DNA from: a virus
DNA: 64,000 bases
IMG/VR virus record: IMGVR_UViG_3300024503_000485
Coordinates: 126,001 to 190,000 of that record
Strand: one strand, 5' to 3'
Shown here piece by piece: positions 54,537 through 61,545 of this stretch (positions within the stretch are counted from its first letter, which is position 1; every line of letters starts with the position of its first letter). Both the position numbers and the translations under genes were made by a program. A model generated the notes under the pieces. That model worked only from the letters and a program-made list of their open reading frames with translations, was not told where the DNA came from and did not search any database.

Positions 54537-56097
54537 TGTATTATACTCCGGACAATTAAGATATGCTGAGGCATGTTCTCGACAAAAAGAATTTTTTAAA
54601 AATACTGAGTGTCGAAATGTTTTTAGTTTATTAGACATCGTACAAGATTCTCATGCAAAAATGGCATTACGATCTTCCTACATGTTTGATGCTGACAAAG
54701 ATTTTCGATATGCTTTAAATTATATTACAGAACAATTGAATCCAGAGGTCACTGCTGTATATTCAAAATATCAAATTTCTGAATGGTTTCAAAATGCATA
54801 TGGGGAAATAGATACCTATAAAGTCTATTATATTCAACACTTATATACATTCATCGAAGGATTAAAACAAACTAAAAATGATGTTGTTGTTTCAATAACA
54901 ACAGATTTAATATTAGAAGGAGATTTAAATTCTTTTCTTATTGGAGTAGATTTAGAAACTCCTCAGGTTTATTGTCATTATAAAAATTTATTAATTCCGC
55001 ATGTTATTATTTTAAACAATAAGGCAAGAGAAATAATTCTTAATAAAAGCAGTGAGTTTTTATCTACATTTTTTACAACAAATCCTCCAGAAACTTGGTT
55101 CAAGGCTGAAACACTTTGGGAAAAACTTTTTGAATATTGTGGAATAAAAATTAAAATATTAAAGACAATACATCAATGTAAGGTAAGACCCACAATGGTT
55201 ATTACAGATTTAAAAAAATCTATTAATCAATTGAGTATTATGTTTGAAAATTGGAGAAAGTATAAAGATACCGCAAGTAAACAATCTAAATTTAAATTTG
55301 ATAAAAAATTAATATCAAGGATTGTTGCTTATGGATGTAGTTATACAGCAGGAGATGAATTTTTAGATACTTTATATCGAGCCGATGCGGAAGAAATTAA
55401 AAAACGAAACATTAGAGAATGGTTTGATCTTAAAGTTAATTTTGATAAAAATTTAATTGCAACCATTAATGAAAAACAAAGAAATATGGCTTGGCCTGCA
55501 ATCTTAGCAAATAGATTATCGATGTTAATTGATAATAGAGCTAAAGCAGGAAATTCATTAGCAAATATAGTTTGGCAAATTGAAAAAGATTTTGCCAACG
55601 GAGATATTACTGAAAAAGATTTAATAATTGTTGGATTAACATCATACGAAAGAAATATATATTTTTCACATAAAGAACCAGTTTCGGTTCTGATGCATAT
55701 GAGAGAAAATTTTCCAAAACAATTTCAAAAGTATCAAGGACCAATTGCGGATTTTAATAATTCTATGTTTATGTATTATTTTTATTACTTGTGTCTTTCA
55801 CGACTAATACAATTATCATCAAACCATTTAAAAGGAAGATTGTTAATTGTTCCGTGTATTAACGACGACAATTATAAAAATTTTGATCCTGTGTTAGAAA
55901 AATACTTTCAAACAGATATTTTAAATTTTAGAGATGAATGTTTAAACAGCGAGTATTTTATTACTGATAAAAATCTTTATGATTTTGTTGAACTGCAAGA
56001 GGATGATATTCATGCTGGTGGCCATCCAAAACAAATCGTGCATGAAAGATTTGTTGACCACTTACTAGAGATTTTTCCAACTAAAGAAATTTCTTAG
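54526..56097 (+). CDS. Fusion: unknown N-terminal domain and SGNH-hydrolase-like C-terminal domain
   Basis: The 523-residue protein has two halves. Residues ~1-255 (KVDVLYSGQLRYAEACSRQK at the start) are of unknown type, with a possible GT-like VVVSITTDLILEGDL segment but no clear DxD. Residues ~265-523 have an SGNH-like pattern: YGCSYTAGDEF with nucleophile candidate S272, then NRAKAGNSLANIVWQ as the Gly/Asn block, and DDIHAGGHPKQ near the end as a D-x-x-H-type block. SGNH enzymes are esterases or acyltransferases/deacetylases acting often on carbohydrates, which fits the operon. It is the last gene of the operon, and its 3' end overlaps the convergent minus-strand gene by 17 bases. Confidence 0.6.
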   Translation: MKVDVLYSGQLRYAEACSRQKEFFKNTECRNVFSLLDIVQDSHAKMALRSSYMFDADKDFRYALNYITEQLNPEVTAVYSKYQISEWFQNAYGEIDTYKVYYIQHLYTFIEGLKQTKNDVVVSITTDLILEGDLNSFLIGVDLETPQVYCHYKNLLIPHVIILNNKAREIILNKSSEFLSTFFTTNPPETWFKAETLWEKLFEYCGIKIKILKTIHQCKVRPTMVITDLKKSINQLSIMFENWRKYKDTASKQSKFKFDKKLISRIVAYGCSYTAGDEFLDTLYRADAEEIKKRNIREWFDLKVNFDKNLIATINEKQRNMAWPAILANRLSMLIDNRAKAGNSLANIVWQIEKDFANGDITEKDLIIVGLTSYERNIYFSHKEPVSVLMHMRENFPKQFQKYQGPIADFNNSMFMYYFYYLCLSRLIQLSSNHLKGRLLIVPCINDDNYKNFDPVLEKYFQTDILNFRDECLNSEYFITDKNLYDFVELQEDDIHAGGHPKQIVHERFVDHLLEIFPTKEIS

Positions 56098-56386
56098 TTT
56101 CGTCTGAAATGTCTTGTTTAAGACGTTCTACATCAACTTCAAAATCTATTTTTTTAATAGTGTCGTGATATTCTTGCATTGTTTCTAATAGCTTATCGGC
56201 AACTTCTTCTGCATCAGAAACAGACAATAACTCTGCAACTTCTATTTTCCAAACTCTGCCATTATCAAATTCTAATTTAATAGCATTAAGATAAGCGACC
56301 GGCATGGTGTTCATATACATATCCTCGAACACCTCCGGCCACTCTTTGATTAGATGCTTTGGTGGTTTAAAGAGACGCTTAGGCAC
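56081..56386 (-). CDS. Small conserved phage protein, unknown function
   Basis: This 101-residue acidic protein begins MPKRLFKPPKHLIKEWPEVFEDMYMN and carries an amphipathic C-terminal half (VSDAEEVADKLLETMQEYHDTIKK) likely to be helical. No domain is recognised. Its start overlaps the stop of the upstream gene by eight bases and its 3' end overlaps the convergent radical SAM operon by 17 bases. It is the last gene of the minus-strand run starting near 57534. Confidence 0.6.
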   Translation of the reverse strand: MPKRLFKPPKHLIKEWPEVFEDMYMNTMPVAYLNAIKLEFDNGRVWKIEVAELLSVSDAEEVADKLLETMQEYHDTIKKIDFEVDVERLKQDISDETKKFL

Positions 56387-57029
56387 TTGCTTCTTCTTTA
56401 GCCTTAGTAGTCTTTTTAACTGGTGGATCTAATTCATCTGCTTGTTTACGTAGTCTTGCAGCTTCTTTATACATAGCATCTGCTTGACTGCGATAACTTT
56501 TAGCAAGGTCTTTATCAGTTAATGCTTCTGTAGTTGATGCTTGTGCTCTTACTGGAGCAGGAACATCTGGATCTACATTAGGAACAGCTTCTGATTTTTG
56601 TTGTTTCTTTTTAAAATCTTGATCTCTTGCTGGTGCGCCGGAAACAAGATTTGATAATTCGTCAACGGTGCAATTTTTTTGTTCTGCGATAAGAACATTT
56701 AATTCAGACAACACAATATTGGTGCTAGACGTTGGAGTCATAATAACCATATCAGTTGCAACTTTTTGTAATCTTCCGTCTGCTTGCATAGCTTGAAGCA
56801 TAGGACGACCATCTGGAAACAATCGAGTATGCATGATTTCGCCAAACTCATTTACCTCTTGCCCCTGGTCGCTTTCAAGCAATCCCATCAGAGCATCGTG
56901 ATAGGAATCAGTTAAGTTTGCTGTTCCTACTACAAGAGCTGATCCTGAATCGCCCGGTATTGTTCTAAATACGGTGATTACTTTCGCTCCAGTATTTTTC
57001 ATTCTTCCGATGTGCTTGATTTGTCTCAT
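56379..57029 (-). CDS. Conserved phage protein with helical Ala/Lys-rich C-terminus
   Basis: The 216-residue protein is of a type often seen in marine T4-like phages but its role is unknown to me. Residues ~1-110 form a probably globular N-terminal part (HIGRMKNTGAKVITVFRTIPGD, ALVVGTANL, YHDALMGLLES). Residues ~135-216 are low complexity and charged: Pro/Ala-rich, then helical repeats (KSYRSQADAMYKEAARLRKQADEL), then Lys-rich. It runs in an operon with small genes on both sides, separated by two bases from the one upstream. Confidence 0.6.
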   Translation of the reverse strand: MRQIKHIGRMKNTGAKVITVFRTIPGDSGSALVVGTANLTDSYHDALMGLLESDQGQEVNEFGEIMHTRLFPDGRPMLQAMQADGRLQKVATDMVIMTPTSSTNIVLSELNVLIAEQKNCTVDELSNLVSGAPARDQDFKKKQQKSEAVPNVDPDVPAPVRAQASTTEALTDKDLAKSYRSQADAMYKEAARLRKQADELDPPVKKTTKAKEEASA

Positions 57030-57031
57030 GA

Positions 57032-57262
57032 TTATTGTTCCTTTTTGCTAACAGAATCTAAAAATGTTGAAAGTCTATTATAAACTTTACCAACTGCTTC
57101 TAGTTCGTTTGCTTTAAATGCTCCACGTTGGCTAGCAACGTCGATAATGCTTTTTAGTGCTGTAAGGTCACTAACGTTTAAATCTGCAGAGTTTGCGGCC
57201 GGAGCTTCTGGAGCAGAAGCAGCTGGAGCAGTAGTTTGCAAATCTTTGTTTTCTTCAGTCAT
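57032..57262 (-). CDS. Small acidic/Ala-rich phage protein
   Basis: This 76-residue protein has an Ala/Pro-rich, probably disordered N-terminal 30 residues and a helical C-terminal half (SDLTALKSIIDVASQRGAF, EAVGKVYNRLSTFLDSVSKK). The ATG has a GGAG ribosome-binding site 7 bases upstream. It stands two bases before the next gene in the same operon. Its function is unknown. Confidence 0.6.
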   Translation of the reverse strand: MTEENKDLQTTAPAASAPEAPAANSADLNVSDLTALKSIIDVASQRGAFKANELEAVGKVYNRLSTFLDSVSKKEQ

Positions 57263-57264
57263 TG

Positions 57265-57534
57265 TTATCTCCTTAATTTTGTACAGGCTAATGCAAAGAA
57301 TGTCATTTCTTTTTCATCTTCAAATCCAACATACGTTGAAGTTTTTAGATTTCCGTTCTCATCAAAAGACGGTATTTGTTTAATACAATATCTTCCTTTT
57401 AATTTAGAACGAATCCAATCATCTAATTCGTTATTATAAACATCTCTTTCGCTTAATTTCATTTTTAAAAAATGTGGCGGAATCCTAGTAAGTTTTCTAG
57501 TGTTCAAAACGTCTAACGGATTAAGATCATTCAT
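57265..57534 (-). CDS. Small conserved phage protein, unknown function
   Basis: The 89-residue protein includes ELDDWIRSKLKGRYCIKQ and ends in a FALACTKLRR helix. Its only notable context is the full late promoter consensus TATAAATA placed just 7 bases before the ATG. A transcript from it would start at or about the ATG, so either it is leaderless or initiation is at an internal ATG (residue 25, MKLSERDV). It begins the operon running to 56081. Confidence 0.6.
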   Translation of the reverse strand: MNDLNPLDVLNTRKLTRIPPHFLKMKLSERDVYNNELDDWIRSKLKGRYCIKQIPSFDENGNLKTSTYVGFEDEKEMTFFALACTKLRR

Positions 57535-57540
57535 ACGTGA

Positions 57541-57548
57541 TATTTATA
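57541..57548 (-). promoter_or_regulatory. Late promoter, full TATAAATA match (minus strand)
   Basis: The plus strand reads TATTTATA, so the minus strand has the exact T4 late consensus. It is the best match of all sites in the window but unusually close to the ATG at 57534. Confidence 0.65.
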
Positions 57549-57588
57549 GTAGTAGTTTATAATATTATACAGAATTGAAATGAAAATT

Positions 57589-57981
57589 TCAATCTGCGTT
57601 TAATCGTTTGCTCATAGCTTTTGAATATCCCATTTTCATAACATCGCCGGAAAATAGATAAAGTTCAAATGCTGCTTTTTCGGATAACACCGATAACGTA
57701 TGTTTTTCAAGATACCACGGGGCATGAATAAAGTTATCTAACCAAACTAGTATTTGGGGTGTTATTTTAATTTCTTTGGGAATTTTTATACTATAGGTCT
57801 TTATGTCTGCTTCTTCTTGAATAAATCTAAGACCTTCTTCTGTGAGGCGTAGTCCGCCTTCGTTTTTTGTGCGCAAGTTGTACCACCAACTTGTTTTTAA
57901 TTGATCAAATGTGCGGTCGTCTACTTCTTTATTTGCCGCTTTCAAGAACACCGCAGTATAGGTATTCTTGGTATAAGTCAT
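57589..57981 (-). CDS. Conserved phage protein, unknown function
   Basis: This 130-residue protein has a Trp-rich central part (LKTSWWYNLRTKNEGGLRLTEEGL) that may be a winged-helix-like element, followed by IPKEIKITPQILVWLDNF, WYLEKHTL and a basic end (SKAMSKRLNAD). The function is unknown. It overlaps the next upstream gene by four bases, and the 54-base gap on its 3' side contains the late promoter of the following operon. Confidence 0.6.
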   Translation of the reverse strand: MTYTKNTYTAVFLKAANKEVDDRTFDQLKTSWWYNLRTKNEGGLRLTEEGLRFIQEEADIKTYSIKIPKEIKITPQILVWLDNFIHAPWYLEKHTLSVLSEKAAFELYLFSGDVMKMGYSKAMSKRLNAD

Positions 57982-58262
57982 TTTATCGGTTCACCTTGTG
58001 TTAATTTATATACTGCAAAATCTGTTGTTTTAAAAAGTTTGTTTAATTTTTTTGCTAGATTGTGTGCATGGCCTGGATTTGAAAAACTAACCTTTTTGTA
58101 TTTTGGTCCAGGATAGCTAGCCAACAGGCTTCCGCTCTTTAAATTAAAAGGCTGGCCTTTGTAGAATACTGCCCATATAGCTTCACTTTCAAGAATCTGT
58201 TCAACCTTGTAGTTTTCTTTATTGGCATATTCGAGTATTATCTTCGGTTTTGGTCTACTCAT
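57978..58262 (-). CDS. Small basic phage protein, unknown function
   Basis: This 94-residue basic protein begins MSRPKPKIILEYANKENYKVEQ and contains a Gly/Pro-rich stretch (ASYPGPKYKKVSFSNPGHAHN) and a Lys-rich helix. No family is recognised. The ribosome-binding site AGGA lies inside the loop of a perfect 10-bp inverted repeat immediately before the ATG, and a late promoter lies just beyond, so expression may be regulated at translation. Confidence 0.6.
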   Translation of the reverse strand: MSRPKPKIILEYANKENYKVEQILESEAIWAVFYKGQPFNLKSGSLLASYPGPKYKKVSFSNPGHAHNLAKKLNKLFKTTDFAVYKLTQGEPIK

Positions 58263-58294
58263 TATATACGTGTTCCTAATTAACCACGTATATA
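58263..58294 (-). repeat. Inverted repeat with ribosome-binding site in its loop
   Basis: TATATACGTG (58263-58272) and CACGTATATA (58285-58294) form a perfect 10-bp stem around a 12-base loop that contains AGGA on the minus strand. The stem ends directly at the ATG of the gene at 58262. It overlaps by two bases the late-promoter motif on the same strand. Confidence 0.6.
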
Positions 58295-58299
58295 TTTAT
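58293..58299 (-). promoter_or_regulatory. Late promoter -10 motif (minus strand) for the genes at 58262-57589
   Basis: ATAAATA on the minus strand, 31 bases before the ATG at 58262. It is in the 42-base gap between that gene and the one ending at 58305. Confidence 0.55.
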
Positions 58300-58304
58300 C
58301 ACCT

Positions 58305-58553
58305 TTAGAACGTTCCGCCGTCAAACTTTACATCGATTTGAGTGGTTGATTCTTTAATTTCTTTCAATAAATCGCGAATTTCGGCAACCGTAGAACCTAA
58401 TTTAGTCGTTATAATAGCTAGTTCTTGTACTAGCTCTTTTCCTTCTTGAATAGATATACGTATATCTTTCTGTTGACTTTTTTCTGCTACATTTAATCGT
58501 TGAATAAGCCTTTCAACACTAGGTAATTTATCTGGTATATTATTTGCTGACAT
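58305..58553 (-). CDS. Small coiled-coil phage protein
   Basis: This 82-residue protein consists largely of helices with coiled-coil spacing (SVERLIQRLNVAEKSQQK, GKELVQELAIITTKLGSTVAEIRDLLKEIKES). The C-terminus is IDVKFDGGTF. It overlaps the upstream gene by 14 bases. No homologue was identified; a multimerising accessory protein is a reasonable guess. Confidence 0.6.
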   Translation of the reverse strand: MSANNIPDKLPSVERLIQRLNVAEKSQQKDIRISIQEGKELVQELAIITTKLGSTVAEIRDLLKEIKESTTQIDVKFDGGTF

Positions 58554-59016
58554 TTGATAATACCTGTTTCATTTCCATTTCTGTTTTAAATGGACCTTTA
58601 AAATCATATCTTTGTAAAGTAATCATTTTTGGACAAAATGATTTTACCCAACCTTTATCGAAACGGATGACATAGTATCCGGCACAATATAAACTTTTAC
58701 TATCTTTACTTTTTGTGAACAACGGTAGTTTACGTTTGATGTCGAACATAGCATTATGAGGTTCAACACTAGTTGAATAGCCATGAACTTCATTTGGTAA
58801 TGAACCATTGGCTTCTTTAACAATTTTAGCAACAAAGAAATCTTTGCCAAATTGTTTCGTCAGGCTTTCTTTATTATCATAAATTTTAATACCTGTTTCA
58901 TTACTAAGTACAAATCGCTCGTCTTCAATCTTTCGAAGAGTTGCAAATTTTTCTCCGTCCTTTTCAACAATCCAAAATTTATCTTTAATGATTGGTTTAG
59001 CGTGTATCTCTGTCAT
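58540..59016 (-). CDS. Conserved phage protein, unknown function
   Basis: The 158-residue protein contains DKFWIVEKDGEKFATLRKIED, FFVAKIVKE and YVIRFDKGWVKSFCPKMITLQRYDFKGPF. These repeated W/F-K-G beta patterns suggest a small beta-barrel. The frame is open up to 59103, but the ATG at 59016 is chosen because GGGAG lies 6 bases before it, whereas the upstream ATGs have no such site. The longer version would add 29 residues with four Cys residues. Function is unknown. Confidence 0.6.
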   Translation of the reverse strand: MTEIHAKPIIKDKFWIVEKDGEKFATLRKIEDERFVLSNETGIKIYDNKESLTKQFGKDFFVAKIVKEANGSLPNEVHGYSTSVEPHNAMFDIKRKLPLFTKSKDSKSLYCAGYYVIRFDKGWVKSFCPKMITLQRYDFKGPFKTEMEMKQVLSNVSK

Positions 59017-59059
59017 GTGATTCTCCCAACATGTTGCTGACTTGTTTTCACAAGTATTT

Positions 59060-60070
59060 TCATACTGACAAAACTCTAGTTTCATCATAGTTGTATCTAG
59101 CATTTAATGGCTCCGCATAAGATTGTGCCTGCTCTGCAATTTTTTTCAAATCGTAGAGATGACAAAATTTCATTAATCTAATTCCAACTTGATTAACATT
59201 TTTGTTAGCAGTTGTAGCAGTATTAATTGTTTCTACAATAATTTTTTTAATTTCTTCTGGTTGATAAGACAAATCGATTAGTCGCCGATTTCTCTCATAG
59301 TCTTCCAAAACTCTGTGTTCTTTGCCTTCGTGGTCAGTCCATCTCTGAAGCATGAGATTGTTCCACGCAAATCCTTTGGTTTTACGATCTTCGAACGCTT
59401 CAGCAAGACCCACTTTTTTGCTTGTGCCTTTAGTACGCACACCTGGATACGCTGAGAAGACATTATCACTGGTATCACCACGCATACATTTTTCAAATAG
59501 TTGCCATTCTGGATTGGGTGCTGCTTTAGCTTCTTTAGTTTTTTTGTCAACAATGGGCTTACCTTTGTCATCAAAATACCCCTCATGTGTAATAGTCATT
59601 TCCATTACACCGTTATATTGTTTCACATTGGGTGCAATAAGTTGTGCAAAATCGGTATCTGTAGAAATAATAACATGGTTATCATCTGGATGATTTTGAA
59701 TCCAGCCTGCAATTAAATCATCTGCTTCTAATTGCGGATGATGCATAACGGTGCAATTTGTTTTATCTTTAATGAATTCTTTAAAGGTATCAAATGCTTC
59801 CCAAAATAGTGTATCTTCTTCTTGTTCTTTTTCGCTGTGTGCCGCACGAGCTTCTGCACGATTTCTTTTGTAGGGGGCGTAAAAATCTTTGCGCCAGCTA
59901 CGACCTTCTAAGCAGAAAATAACGTGACTGCCGTTAAACTGCTGCCAGGCTTTACGAATTGAATTTAAAGTTATATGAAAAGCCATGCCAAGTTTAATAT
60001 CAGCATCGCCGTTGATCACATGCCGTGCGCGAAAAAAAGTATTCGCAGTATCAACTAAAATGTAGGTCAT
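59060..60070 (-). CDS. rnh: T4 RNase H-like 5'-3' exonuclease/flap endonuclease
   Basis: The 336-residue protein belongs to the FEN-1/5' nuclease family. Metal-binding acidic residues are D7 (ILVDTAN), the cluster LEADDLIAGW, the STDTDFAQL segment, and MRGDTSDNVFSAYPGVRTKG, which leads into the helix-hairpin DNA-binding element. The Arg/Lys-rich arch region (RKDFYAPYKRNRAEAR) is also visible. T4 RNase H (305 residues) removes RNA primers from lagging-strand fragments, so this enzyme serves phage DNA replication. It overlaps the next upstream gene by four bases. Confidence 0.85.
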   Translation of the reverse strand: MTYILVDTANTFFRARHVINGDADIKLGMAFHITLNSIRKAWQQFNGSHVIFCLEGRSWRKDFYAPYKRNRAEARAAHSEKEQEEDTLFWEAFDTFKEFIKDKTNCTVMHHPQLEADDLIAGWIQNHPDDNHVIISTDTDFAQLIAPNVKQYNGVMEMTITHEGYFDDKGKPIVDKKTKEAKAAPNPEWQLFEKCMRGDTSDNVFSAYPGVRTKGTSKKVGLAEAFEDRKTKGFAWNNLMLQRWTDHEGKEHRVLEDYERNRRLIDLSYQPEEIKKIIVETINTATTANKNVNQVGIRLMKFCHLYDLKKIAEQAQSYAEPLNARYNYDETRVLSV

Positions 60071-60504
60071 TTATTATTTCTTTTTACACTCTGTATGTCC
60101 AAAGTCCCTGTTTGTAAAGGACCACCGTAATCACCGTCAACAACAACATTAGCACATAGTTCACGGAACCAACGATCGACAATTTCTTCGTCCAAATCAC
60201 CGTCAGCACCATAACCTTCTTGCTTTAATTGTAGCACAAAATGTTCATTCCAGTCAAGTTCAAAAAAACCGTTACGAACATTGTCTTTGTTTATATGTGT
60301 ATTTAACACGCCTACCCATGGTTCTTTCTTTCGAGTAGCACGATCTTTTGGACTCAATTTAGCCAATTCTTGTTCTTGAGCAATTTCTTTTAGGCTATTT
60401 TCGGCTTCTTCTTTTAATTTGTTAGCCTGTTCAAGTGCTAATCTTGCTTCTTCAATGTTGGCTTCGATTTTATCTAAACCAAATAATTTTTTAATAAATT
60501 TCAT
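60067..60504 (-). CDS. Phage protein with coiled-coil N-terminus, unknown function
   Basis: The 145-residue protein begins MKFIKKLFGLDKIEANIEEARLALEQANKL and keeps a long charged coiled coil over residues ~10-60. Then a globular C-terminal part follows (WVGVLNTHINKDNVRNGFFELDW, VDRWFRELCANVVVDGDYGG). A GTG at 60516 opens the frame further upstream, but the ATG at 60504 is used: TGGGGA just before it acts as ribosome-binding site, and the ATG overlaps the QueE stop (TAATG), so translation is coupled. No enzymatic motif is visible. Confidence 0.65.
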   Translation of the reverse strand: MKFIKKLFGLDKIEANIEEARLALEQANKLKEEAENSLKEIAQEQELAKLSPKDRATRKKEPWVGVLNTHINKDNVRNGFFELDWNEHFVLQLKQEGYGADGDLDEEIVDRWFRELCANVVVDGDYGGPLQTGTLDIQSVKRNNK

Positions 60505-61367
60505 TAAGTTCCCCACTCATTTTTAAATAATGGTACTTGTAGTCTATCACTATAGCGCAAGCCATTTTTCATCGCTAGTTCAGCGACCCTACGATTATTA
60601 AGAGTATAAACAGACTCCACCCCACCAACTGGCATAAGATATACGGGTCCTGTAAACCCTTCGGCTCTGTAAATGTCTGCTGTTTCAATTGCTTCTTCTG
60701 CATCTTCTTCTGTCGCTACTACAAACTTAAGGTAAGTGTAGCCAACCTCCTCATATTCACATACAATGTCTGGACGAATAGCTTCACTGCGTTCTTCACC
60801 GGAACAACTTAGTTTAGCACTTACACTAAATGTAATTTCTTTATTATATTCTGGATGCGGCATCAACCATTCGATAGAAAGAAATTCTTTAAACTCTGGC
60901 GTTAGTTTTTGAGTACCATTAGTTTCAAAGGTAATCTCTTTTAAACCAGCCATCTTAGGATGGCGCAACAGATCTGGATAAGCACGTTGCCAACCTAGTA
61001 ACGGCTCGCCGCCTGTAATGACCAAGTGTTCGTCCTGCCACTGATTAAATGGAAGGATTTCGCAGATACGTTCTGCAATACCATCTGTTGTAAGCATAGG
61101 ACTAAGATCTTTAAAACGAGGATCCCAACTAGCGTAACTATCACAGCCTGTGCTAACAAGCGGAAGTTCTTCGTATTTTGTATAAGGTTTTCTTTCGTGC
61201 TGGATAGCAATATCTTCAACTTCTGCACTTAGTTCGCCCTTTGGCATACCAAAGCCTGCACATTTAAAGTTACAACCAAATGTACGTAAGAAAACAGAAG
61301 GCACACCCATAAAGCGTCCTTCACCTTGAATGCTATAAAATAGCTCTGCGATTTTAATTTTGCTCAT
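60504..61367 (-). CDS. queE: QueE-like 7-carboxy-7-deazaguanine synthase (radical SAM)
   Basis: The 287-residue protein opens with the QueE hallmark FYSIQGEGRFMGVPSVFLR. The radical SAM cysteines are C32 and C36 (CNFKC), and GGEP lies at 119-122. QueE turns 6-carboxytetrahydropterin into 7-carboxy-7-deazaguanine, the precursor of queuosine and of 7-deazaguanine DNA modifications in phages. Here the third cluster cysteine is not at C36+3; the nearest candidate is C75 in TGCDSYASWD, after a ~38-residue insertion. QueC, QueD and FolE partners are not in this window. The gene overlaps the AbrB-like gene by 14 bases and the next downstream gene by one. Confidence 0.85.
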   Translation of the reverse strand: MSKIKIAELFYSIQGEGRFMGVPSVFLRTFGCNFKCAGFGMPKGELSAEVEDIAIQHERKPYTKYEELPLVSTGCDSYASWDPRFKDLSPMLTTDGIAERICEILPFNQWQDEHLVITGGEPLLGWQRAYPDLLRHPKMAGLKEITFETNGTQKLTPEFKEFLSIEWLMPHPEYNKEITFSVSAKLSCSGEERSEAIRPDIVCEYEEVGYTYLKFVVATEEDAEEAIETADIYRAEGFTGPVYLMPVGGVESVYTLNNRRVAELAMKNGLRYSDRLQVPLFKNEWGT

Positions 61368-61545
61368 TGTTTATTATACCTTTATATATGAAATTTGTCA
61401 AGTCCTCTTTGACCAAACTCCATGTTCCGTCTTTATTATCAATCCAATTTATAGTATCGCCTTCTTTCCAACCCATCTCATTTAGTAAATCTTGAGGCAA
61501 TGGTAATATTCCATCTTCGTTAATCGTTAATGTCCAACTTTTCAA
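61354..61545 (-). CDS. Small AbrB/SpoVT-like DNA-binding domain protein
   Basis: This 63-residue protein has the swapped-hairpin AbrB pattern: LTINEDGILPLPQDLLNEMGWKEG, followed by DTINWIDNKDGTWSL. Such domains dimerise and bind DNA; they are found in transition-state regulators and as antitoxins. No toxin gene stands next to it: neighbours are QueE (14-base overlap) and dCMP deaminase (26-base overlap). A phage transcriptional regulator or an orphan antitoxin are both possible. Confidence 0.65.
   Translation of the reverse strand: MKSWTLTINEDGILPLPQDLLNEMGWKEGDTINWIDNKDGTWSLVKEDLTNFIYKGIINNEQN

Noticed and set aside
43494-54540. Search for a short precursor peptide (RiPP) for the radical SAM enzymes
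   Set aside because: Genes overlap almost completely and no short frame with its own ribosome-binding site was found; a full-length virion protein is a better substrate candidate if any is in this window.
59017-59103. Longer N-terminus with four Cys residues for the 158-residue protein
   Set aside because: The ATG at 59016 has a clear GGGAG site 6 bases upstream, whereas the ATG codons at ~59085 and 59103 have none.
61354-61545. Toxin-antitoxin pair based on the AbrB-like gene
   Set aside because: Neither neighbour resembles a toxin; both are metabolic enzymes.
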